Source: an uncultured Collinsella sp. | GTDB taxonomy: Bacteria > Actinomycetota > Coriobacteriia > Coriobacteriales > Coriobacteriaceae | Assembly (NCBI GenBank): GCA_900751665.1 | Contig: CAADSV010000155.1 | Coordinates: 1 to 11,196 of the forward strand | Reading direction: 5' to 3' | DNA: 11,196 bases | Part shown: positions 1 through 4,784 of the stretch, in pieces | How the letters are laid out: the number at the start of each line of letters is the position of its first letter | Numbering within the stretch: the stretch's first letter is position 1 | The notes under the pieces: generated by a model | Seen by the model: the letters and a program-made list of their open reading frames with translations, nothing else | The model's database searches: none | Told to the model about the DNA's origin: nothing | Made by a program: the position numbers and the translations under genes

Positions 1-75
1 CGCCTCGCGCTCGGGCGGCGCGCCGGGGAGATAGTGGACGAGATAGTCGAGAGGAACGGCCTCAAGAAGGAGTAA
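1..75 (+). CDS. 3' end of an unrecognised protein-coding gene
   Basis: An open frame enters from the left edge and ends at TAA (73-75). The visible 24 residues are charged and look helical, ending in EIVERNGLKKE. I do not recognise the family, and too little is visible to name a function. Its reality is supported by the frame being open to the window edge and by the base composition dropping after the stop into an AT-richer region with no gene. No clear Rho-independent terminator follows directly. It converges on the minus-strand glutaredoxin gene. Confidence 0.55.
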   Translation, partial: RLALGRRAGEIVDEIVERNGLKKE

Positions 76-171
76 CATCGGGGCTTGCAGCGACGGACCT
101 CAGGACGCTCTTACACCACGTCTACGCGCGCCACCGTCTACGGACGTATGGAACGTTGAATAGTTCCTGAA

Positions 172-232
172 GTGATCAAAATCGCTGCTACTAAACAGGT
201 AGCAGTACTCATATTTGCCCTTTTTTGACCAC
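172..232 (-). repeat. Nested dyad: outer 10-bp stem around an inner 7-bp hairpin
   Basis: Outer arms GTGATCAAAA (172-181) and TTTTGACCAC (223-232) pair at nine of ten positions. The odd position (175/229) is A-C in plus-strand RNA but a G-U wobble in minus-strand RNA, so a transcript would fold better from the minus strand. Inside lies a perfect 7-bp hairpin, CTGCTAC (185-191) and GTAGCAG (199-205), with a 7-base loop. The stretch between the inner hairpin and the right outer arm is unpaired. It could be an intergenic repeat, a structured RNA or part of a terminator region; the sequence alone does not decide. Confidence 0.4.
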
Positions 233-330
233 AGCCCTCTCGGAAACCCTTTCCAGAGGCGTCAAACAGCCATAATCCAAAGGTCGCCTCAAAAAATTAG
301 CCGGTTAAGAGCGTCCATGACTTCCTCTGC

Positions 331-392
331 AAAAAACTGTACACCAGCATTCAAAGATGTCGAAAATGGTCGACTTTGGATGCTGGTGTACA
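331..392 (-). terminator. Long hairpin followed by T6 on the minus strand; probable terminator of the glutaredoxin gene
   Basis: Arms at 338-356 and 374-392 are 19 bases long and complementary at 18 positions. The exception, 351/379, is a G-U wobble in plus-strand RNA and an A-C mismatch in minus-strand RNA. The 17-base loop contains a further TCGA/TCGA pairing (360-363 with 370-373). Read on the minus strand, the hairpin starts 47 bases after the glutaredoxin stop and is followed by GTTTTTT (337-331), the layout of an intrinsic terminator. The stem is unusually long and not GC-rich, so a mobile-element-derived hairpin is an alternative. Confidence 0.55.
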
Positions 393-439
393 TGTTTGGG
401 CCGTATGGGGTGGGGCCTTGGACGGACGGGATGCGCGTG

Positions 440-685
440 CTAGAGCAGGTTCTTCTGTACCCACGCGATGATGTCACTCGACTCGTAGAGTGGCTTTCCG
501 TCGATGAATAGGCAGGGAACCTGGCGTTTTCCGCCGATGGTGATGAGTGTCTGTTCGGCATCGGAATCGGTCGAGATGTTACGCTCCGGAATGGTCACGC
601 CGTTATCGGCCAAAAAGCGCTTGACCTTTATGCAATACGGGCAGCCGGTCATAACGAATAGTGCGAGCTCATGATTAGTAGCCAT
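440..685 (-). CDS. Glutaredoxin-like thiol-disulfide oxidoreductase, 81 aa
   Basis: This is a small thioredoxin-fold protein expected to reduce disulfides in the cytoplasm. The active site is CPYC (C15-P16-Y17-C18) after a first beta strand (LALFVMTG). The cis-proline motif is VPCLFIDG, with P57, and the C-terminal helix signature is YESSDIIAWVQKNL. The length matches single-domain glutaredoxins; a GST N-terminal-like fold is the same call. The start at 685 is chosen because GGAG lies 4 bases upstream, the fold begins a few residues in, and the 13-residue extension to 724 looks like leader sequence. The stop of the upstream regulator gene is 51 bases away on the same strand, so the two may be co-transcribed. 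Many Coriobacteriia are thought to lack glutathione synthesis, so the reductant may be thioredoxin reductase (NrdH-like use) or mycothiol-independent; this is inference. C58 beside the cis-proline is an extra cysteine. Confidence 0.88.
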   Translation of the reverse strand: MATNHELALFVMTGCPYCIKVKRFLADNGVTIPERNISTDSDAEQTLITIGGKRQVPCLFIDGKPLYESSDIIAWVQKNLL

Positions 686-736
686 AGGTCTCCATTCGGT
701 TGCGGTTTTGATTGAAATACCCAAAGCCGCCGCGGT

Positions 737-1564
737 CTATGCGCGCGTCAACGACGACTCGATGGCCTGGACCAGAAACGCCGTGGCTCCGGTGCCGCAG
801 GGCTTGTCGTAGTAGTCAACAAAGCGCTGGTCGGCAAGATAGCCATTGGCGAGGCCCAGGTACGCTTCGTTCTGGGGTTCGCGTCCCCAGTTGAGACCAA
901 TCCAACGACGATGCATCGCGACGAGCTTGCGAGCCTCGCTTCCATCCGCATCGCCATCGCCCATGGCGATCGATAGCTGGCCCAGAACAGCGCGTTCAAG
1001 TTCTTTCATGTCATTCCATGTCTCGGGATCCATGTCCAGTAACGTTTCGTTTGCCGCATCGATAGCCTCATCGCCATAGTGCGCCCGGGCTTCGGCACCG
1101 TAGCACTCCTCGTTTTCCTGCACGGTGCGCCAGCGCTCCAGTTGCGGCAGGACGGCGCCCATGAGCGAGACGGCTTCGTCGAGCGACATACCGGTGTTTT
1201 GCGCCAGGCGCGGGGCACAATCCTCGATCATCGCCTCCATGGTGGTGTCGTAGGTGTACTTGCCGTGGTCGTAGCACCACTTGCAGTAATGGTCGGTCGT
1301 GGCGCCCGTGGCATCGGTGCCGCAGTCGTTGGGCGTGAGTATCATGCCGCAGCTCTGGCAATAGTGCTCGGGCATTTCGAGCAGATGAGACAGTGGCTCG
1401 CCGGTCACGGCGGCGATGAGCTTCATCATGTCAATGCCCGGGGTGACTTCGCCGCGCTCCCAACGGCTGACGGCTTGGCGTGTGACGAAGAGCTTGGCGG
1501 CGAGCTGCTCTTGGGTAAGGTGATGGGCGCGACGGATGGCAATGAGCTTTTCTGCAAAGGCCAT
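737..1564 (-). CDS. Transcriptional regulator fusing XRE HTH, zinc ribbon and TipAS-like domain, 275 aa
   Basis: Three parts are visible. Residues 1-62 are a Cro/C1-type helix-turn-helix (LTQEQLAAKLFVTRQAVSRW and the following helices). Residues 67-112 match the pattern of a putative zinc ribbon: C69-x2-C72 and C94-x2-C97, with CQSCGM and YCKWCYDHGKYT. Residues about 155-275 resemble the all-helical TipAS drug-recognition domain: AHYGDEAIDAANETLLDM, the MHRRWIGLNW stretch, and YLADQRFVDYYDKPCG near the end. In MerR-type TipA proteins TipAS binds thiopeptide or other multidrug ligands; here the DNA-binding part is XRE, so it is probably a ligand-responsive regulator of an unknown ligand. The ATG at 1564 has AGGAG 5 bases upstream. 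A promoter and an adjoining palindrome sit just upstream. The C-terminus also holds a cysteine (C256) whose equivalence to the thiostrepton-reactive cysteine of TipA is unchecked. It is divergent from trmO and upstream of the glutaredoxin gene. Confidence 0.85.
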   Translation of the reverse strand: MAFAEKLIAIRRAHHLTQEQLAAKLFVTRQAVSRWERGEVTPGIDMMKLIAAVTGEPLSHLLEMPEHYCQSCGMILTPNDCGTDATGATTDHYCKWCYDHGKYTYDTTMEAMIEDCAPRLAQNTGMSLDEAVSLMGAVLPQLERWRTVQENEECYGAEARAHYGDEAIDAANETLLDMDPETWNDMKELERAVLGQLSIAMGDGDADGSEARKLVAMHRRWIGLNWGREPQNEAYLGLANGYLADQRFVDYYDKPCGTGATAFLVQAIESSLTRA

Positions 1565-1594
1565 AGCGGCTCCTTTCTGCTGGTTGATGGCTTA

Positions 1595-1623
1595 AGCATA
1601 CGCGGCGGCAGGCGCCCTTCCAA
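1595..1623 (-). promoter_or_regulatory. Candidate sigma-70-type promoter of the XRE-TipAS regulator gene
   Basis: On the minus strand, TTGGAA (1623-1618) and TATGCT (1600-1595) are separated by exactly 17 bases, each matching consensus at four of six positions. Transcription would begin near 1588, giving a leader of about 24 bases that contains the AGAAAGGAG ribosome-binding site. Confidence 0.5.
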
Positions 1624-1638
1624 GCAACCGTTGGTTGC
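1624..1638. promoter_or_regulatory. Operator-like palindrome abutting the -35 of the regulator promoter
   Basis: GCAACC-GTT-GGTTGC is a perfect inverted repeat with 6-bp arms and a 3-bp centre. Its edge touches the candidate -35 element at 1618-1623, and it lies between the two divergent genes. Autoregulation by the dimeric XRE protein is an inference from position and symmetry only. Confidence 0.4.
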
Positions 1639-1692
1639 ACGACGGGAGACCGCGGCGAAGAATTGCGCGCAACGCCCCACGCCTCCATGCCG

Positions 1693-1698
1693 TACAAT
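1693..1698 (+). promoter_or_regulatory. Candidate -10 element of trmO, placed for a leaderless transcript
   Basis: TACAAT ends 7 bases before the ATG at 1706, so transcription would start at or next to the A of the start codon. No ribosome-binding site is visible upstream of either possible start. A convincing -35 at 16-18 bp spacing is not apparent; the TTGCGC at 1663-1668 is too far (24 bp). Confidence 0.45.
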
Positions 1699-1705
1699 GA
1701 CCGGC

Positions 1706-2443
1706 ATGGAACCTATCGCACACATACATACCGACCTGCCGCAGAAGTTCGGCATTCCGCGCAACAGCTTTTTGGCGCCCCATCTGCAGGGGCACATCGT
1801 TTTTGAGCCGGAATTTGCCTCCAATGCAGCAGTTGAGGGCCTGGACCCCTTCTCTCACCTATGGCTGCTGTGGCGCTTCGAAAACGGAACGCCCGGCGGC
1901 ACGGCAAACGACATAGCTGCCGATGCCAAGTCGCAGGACAGGTCCGGCACCAACGCAAAATGGTCGAAAACCGTGCGCCCGCCTCGTCTGGGTGGAGCCG
2001 AGCGCGTGGGCGTGTTTGCCACGCGCAGTCCGTTTCGCCCGAATCCCATTGGGCTTACCTGCGTCAAGCTCGATCGTGTCGAGCTCACCGACGATGGCCC
2101 CATCATTCATGTGCTGGGGGCCGACCTGCGTGACGGCACGCCCATCTACGATATCAAGCCCTACGTCCCGTTTGCGGACTGCCACCCGGATGCGACCGGC
2201 GGCTGGATTGAGGATGCTCCGTGGCAAGAGCTCGATGTTGAGTTCCCGCAAGCTCTTCAAGACATGGTCCCGCCCGCAAAGCTTCCCGGTCTGGTCGAGG
2301 TCCTTCGCCAAGACCCGCGCCGCGCAGGCAGCAAGTACGAGCCAAACCGCGTCTATCACCTGGCCTTTGCCGGGCTCGACATATCTTTTACGGTCGATAA
2401 AACCCAGCTAACCGTAGTTGCCGTCAACGACGCGCAAGACTAA
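1706..2443 (+). CDS. trmO: tRNA (N6-threonylcarbamoyladenosine37-N6)-methyltransferase TrmO, 245 aa
   Basis: TrmO (YaeB/TsaA family, UPF0066) uses S-adenosylmethionine to methylate t6A37 to m6t6A37 in certain tRNAs, in the cytoplasm. The N-terminal beta-barrel domain carries the family signatures: FSHLWLLWRF, RPPRLGG (91-97), VGVFATRSPFRPNPIGLT (101-118) and DGTPIYDIKPYVPF (143-156). The C-terminal domain has LRQDPRRAGSKY, corresponding to the LAQDPRPAY-type motif of the E. coli protein. Length is close to E. coli TrmO (235 aa). An insertion of about 20 residues appears before RPPRLGG, including the AKSQDRSGTNAK stretch. The ATG at 1706 is preferred over an in-frame ATG at 1697 because the latter overlaps a TACAAT box. 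The frame stays open upstream to 1079, but that part is antisense to the regulator gene. It is divergent from that regulator and 112 bp upstream of the PLP enzyme gene. Confidence 0.93.
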   Translation: MEPIAHIHTDLPQKFGIPRNSFLAPHLQGHIVFEPEFASNAAVEGLDPFSHLWLLWRFENGTPGGTANDIAADAKSQDRSGTNAKWSKTVRPPRLGGAERVGVFATRSPFRPNPIGLTCVKLDRVELTDDGPIIHVLGADLRDGTPIYDIKPYVPFADCHPDATGGWIEDAPWQELDVEFPQALQDMVPPAKLPGLVEVLRQDPRRAGSKYEPNRVYHLAFAGLDISFTVDKTQLTVVAVNDAQD

Positions 2444-2509
2444 CCAGCCGTTCGTCCGCACCCGTCAAATTAAGCGCCAAACCCCATGCCAAAATCGCCC
2501 GTGCTGGTG

Positions 2510-2515
2510 GACAAT
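2510..2515 (+). promoter_or_regulatory. Weak candidate -10 of the MalY/PatB-type gene
   Basis: GACAAT lies 40 bases before the start codon. The same GGACAATA string occurs 41 bases before the start of the potassium-channel gene (10568-10575), suggesting a similar promoter in both. No good -35 is seen. The 112-bp gap after trmO shows no terminator, so read-through is also possible. Confidence 0.3.
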
Positions 2516-2555
2516 AACGCCTACCAAAACAATCCACTTCGCACGGGAGTTCAGT

Positions 2556-3770
2556 ATGAAATACGACTTTAGCTCGCTTATCGACCGCCACGGCATGGAC
2601 TCCATCGCCGTTGACTCCTGGGGCGAGATCCCCGGTATGGCTCCGAACGCACCCGACGAGGGCTTCGACCGCATTCCCATGTGGGTGGCGGATATGAACT
2701 TTGCCACGGTGCCCACGGTCCAGGAGCACATCATTCAGCGCGCTCAGCACCCCATGTTTGGCTACTTTAACCCGCGCCCCGAGTATTTCGACCGCATCAT
2801 CGAATGGCAGAGCCGCCGCAACGGCGTCGAGGGTCTGGCGCCGGAGCATATCGGCTACGAAAACGGCGTGCTGGGCGGCGTCGTGTCGACGTTGCGCGCG
2901 TATGTCCAGCCGGGCGATGCGGTGCTGGTCCACAGCCCCACCTACATTGGTTTTACCAAGTCTATCGAAGCCGCGGGCTATCGTATTGTCCACAGCCCGC
3001 TTAAACTCGACGACCAGGGCGTGTGGCGCATGGACTTTGAGGACATGGAGTGCAAACTCGCCCAAAACCACGTTCATGCTGCGGTGTTCTGCTCGCCGCA
3101 CAATCCCTGCGGCCGCGTATGGGAGCGCGACGAGATCGAGCGCGCCATGGACATCTATCGCCAGCACGATTGCGTGGTGATCTCGGACGAGATTTGGTCC
3201 GATATCATCCTGCCGGGACACAAGCATATCCCGACGCAGTCGGTGAGCGAGGATGCCCGCATGCGCACGGTTGCCCTCTATGCGCCGAGCAAGACGTTTA
3301 ACCTGGCGGGCCTGGTCGGCAGCTACCACATCATCTACAACGAGACGTTGCACGACCGCGTGTGCGCCGTGTCCAACAAGACCCACTACAACGAGATGAA
3401 CGTCCTCTCCATGCATGCGCTTATCGGTGCCTACCAGCCGCAAGGCTACGAGTGGGTGGACGAGCTCAACCAGGTGCTTGCCGGCAATATCGAGTACTTC
3501 TGCAATTACGTGGACGAGCATTTTGAGGGCGTGTCCTATTCGCGTCCGCAGGGCACGTACATGGTGTTTCTGGACTGCACCGAGTGGTGCCGCGAGCATG
3601 GCCGCGATATTCAGTGGTTGCTCGACGAGGGGGCGCGCGTGGGCGTGGGGTATCAGGATGGCCGCCCGTTCCACGGGCCCTGCCACATTCGCGTGAATCT
3701 GGCGCTGCCGCTTTCGCGCGTAAGGGAAGCGTGCGACCGCCTGGACCGCTACGTTTTTAATGCACGGTAA
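2556..3770 (+). CDS. MalY/PatB-family PLP-dependent C-S lyase/aminotransferase, 404 aa
   Basis: This is a fold-type I PLP enzyme. Family members (PatB, MalY) act as cystathionine beta-lyases or cysteine-S-conjugate beta-lyases, giving pyruvate, ammonia and a thiol; some members are annotated as aminotransferases. Visible features include the N-terminal DSWGEIP and IPMWVADMNF, typical of the family, and the substrate/PLP loop FCSPHNPCGRVW. Also present are D211 in ISDEIWSDI (pairs with the PLP pyridine nitrogen), the Schiff-base K246 in YAPSKTFNLAGLVGSY, and R379 in HIRVNLALP for the substrate carboxylate. No signal peptide is seen, so it is cytoplasmic. Length is normal for the family. The ATG at 2556 has GGGAG 6 bases upstream; a 46-residue in-frame extension lacks family sequence. 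A strong hairpin follows the stop. The exact substrate cannot be told from sequence. Confidence 0.92.
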   Translation: MKYDFSSLIDRHGMDSIAVDSWGEIPGMAPNAPDEGFDRIPMWVADMNFATVPTVQEHIIQRAQHPMFGYFNPRPEYFDRIIEWQSRRNGVEGLAPEHIGYENGVLGGVVSTLRAYVQPGDAVLVHSPTYIGFTKSIEAAGYRIVHSPLKLDDQGVWRMDFEDMECKLAQNHVHAAVFCSPHNPCGRVWERDEIERAMDIYRQHDCVVISDEIWSDIILPGHKHIPTQSVSEDARMRTVALYAPSKTFNLAGLVGSYHIIYNETLHDRVCAVSNKTHYNEMNVLSMHALIGAYQPQGYEWVDELNQVLAGNIEYFCNYVDEHFEGVSYSRPQGTYMVFLDCTEWCREHGRDIQWLLDEGARVGVGYQDGRPFHGPCHIRVNLALPLSRVREACDRLDRYVFNAR

Positions 3771-3780
3771 GTGAGCACTG

Positions 3781-3822
3781 CATGCGGGGTCTTCTGCCAA
3801 GTCGGCTGGAAGGCCCCGCATG
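3781..3822 (+). terminator. 14-bp hairpin after the PLP enzyme gene, without a T tract
   Basis: CATGCGGGGTCTTC (3781-3794) pairs with GAAGGCCCCGCATG (3809-3822) through 14 pairs including one G-T wobble, with a 14-base loop that can form a further GCC/GGC pairing. It begins 10 bases after the stop codon. The downstream sequence is GTAAAACG, not a T run, so it may be a weak or T-less terminator, or an mRNA 3'-end stabiliser. Confidence 0.55.
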
Positions 3823-3863
3823 GTAAAACGTCTGTAACCATTGAGCACTCGTGTGGCTTCGTT

Positions 3864-3872
3864 TGCTATTAT
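3864..3872 (+). promoter_or_regulatory. Extended -10 promoter of the solute-binding lipoprotein-kinase operon
   Basis: TGCTATTAT matches an extended -10 (TGn plus TATTAT, five of six to consensus). A TTGAGC at 3841-3846 would be a -35 only with a long 20-bp spacer, so the extended -10 may carry the promoter. The predicted start near 3879 gives a leader of about 36 bases before the ATG at 3915. Confidence 0.45.
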
Positions 3873-3914
3873 TTTTTACCGTTTCAGTCTGTAAACAGGA
3901 TCGTCTGGAGCTCG

Positions 3915-4784
3915 ATGAAAAGACCCCGCCGCTCGATTGCCATATCGCTGTTTGTTGCGCTTGCGGTGGCGAGCGCCTTTGTCGTAGCGATGGCTGGCTG
4001 TTCTGGGCGTAATGACGAAGCCTCGACGTCTGCATCAAAAGGCCTGGACGCCTCGCAGGTCAAAGACGACAACCTTAAGACGCTCAACGTTGGCAGCGAC
4101 CTCTACCCGCCGTTTGTGTATACCGACGAGTACGGCGATATCGTTGGCCTGGATGTCGATATATTGACCGAGGCTTTGGCCCGCATTGGTTACAAGCCAA
4201 AGTACCAGCTGATCGATTGGGAAAAGAAGAAAGAGCTGCTGGCGAGCGGCGAGCTCGATTGCGTCATGGGTAGCTTTAGCATGACGGGTCGCGAAAACGA
4301 GTATCGTTGGGCCGGCCCGTACCTTGCGAGCCGCCAGGTGGTCGCGGTCGATCCCCAGAGCGATATCTACACGCTTGCCGATCTTGAGGATAAGATCGTG
4401 GCGGTTCAGTCCACCACCAAGCCCGAGGGCATTTTGCTCAATCGCACAAATGAAAACGTTCCGCAGATCAAGGAACTCTACTGCTTTTCGGACCGTTCAT
4501 GCCTGAACCCGGCGCTCGTCGAAGGCCTGGTCGACGCCATCGCCGCGCATGAGTCCTTGCTGCTCACCTACGAAAAAGACTATGGCGTAACGTATCGCAT
4601 TTTGGATGAGCCGCTGCTAGAGGTTGGTTTGGGCACCGCTTTCGATATCAACGATACGCGCGGCATCGACGTTAAGCTCGCTCATGCCTACCAAGAAATG
4701 CTTGCCGATGGCACCATGGAACGCCTGGTGTCAAAGTACTTCGATGACCCTTCGCCATTTTTGAATGTGGAGGGTCTGTCATGA
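3915..4784 (+). CDS. Extracellular solute-binding lipoprotein, family 3 (amino-acid type), 289 aa
   Basis: The N-terminus is a lipoprotein signal: a basic MKRPRR, a hydrophobic run to residue 27, and a lipobox-like MAGC with C29 as the lipidated residue. A Ser/Thr/Asp-rich linker follows. Residues about 53-280 have the SBP_bac_3 (periplasmic-binding-protein type 2) pattern: LNVGSDLYPPFVYTDEYG, GLDVDILTEALARIGYK, LLASGELDCVMGSFSMTGRE, YRWAGPYLASRQVVAV and a C-terminal LADGTMERLVSKYF. Family members bind polar amino acids or related small solutes outside the membrane. Its TGA overlaps the ATG of the following kinase gene (ATGA, 4781-4784), which implies translational coupling. No ABC permease or ATPase gene is in the window, so it probably serves as a ligand-binding partner of the kinase rather than a transporter subunit; that is inference. 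The start is set by GGAG 4 bases upstream and the signal peptide. Confidence 0.88.
   Translation: MKRPRRSIAISLFVALAVASAFVVAMAGCSGRNDEASTSASKGLDASQVKDDNLKTLNVGSDLYPPFVYTDEYGDIVGLDVDILTEALARIGYKPKYQLIDWEKKKELLASGELDCVMGSFSMTGRENEYRWAGPYLASRQVVAVDPQSDIYTLADLEDKIVAVQSTTKPEGILLNRTNENVPQIKELYCFSDRSCLNPALVEGLVDAIAAHESLLLTYEKDYGVTYRILDEPLLEVGLGTAFDINDTRGIDVKLAHAYQEMLADGTMERLVSKYFDDPSPFLNVEGLS

Larger units (their letters stand above)
76..439. other. Gene-free intergenic region with two dyad structures
   Basis: These 364 bases lie between two convergent genes and hold no gene I can support. The composition is AT-richer than the surrounding coding sequence. Two structures stand out and are listed separately: a nested dyad at 172-232 and a long hairpin at 338-392. 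Near 115-145 the octamer CGTCTACG occurs twice within about 25 bases. A plus-strand open frame across 215-511 runs antisense into the glutaredoxin gene, lacks a recognisable domain, and was not accepted as a gene. Confidence 0.6.

Noticed and set aside
215..511. Plus-strand open frame of 98 codons in the left intergenic region
   Set aside because: It runs through the 338-392 hairpin and into the antisense of the glutaredoxin gene, has no recognisable domain and no good ribosome-binding site.
1079..1705. In-frame 5' extension of the trmO reading frame
   Set aside because: It is antisense to the HTH-zinc ribbon-TipAS gene, and TrmO homology begins only at 1706.
2424..3848. Minus-strand open frame of 474 codons opposite the PLP enzyme gene
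   Set aside because: The plus strand encodes a complete MalY/PatB-type enzyme with all catalytic residues; the reverse frame is open because of GC-rich codon bias and shows only low-complexity Ala/Val/Arg-rich sequence.
3771..3914. N-terminal extension of the solute-binding lipoprotein back to 3771
   Set aside because: It would read through the terminator-like hairpin and promoter; the lipoprotein signal peptide begins at 3915 with its own ribosome-binding site.
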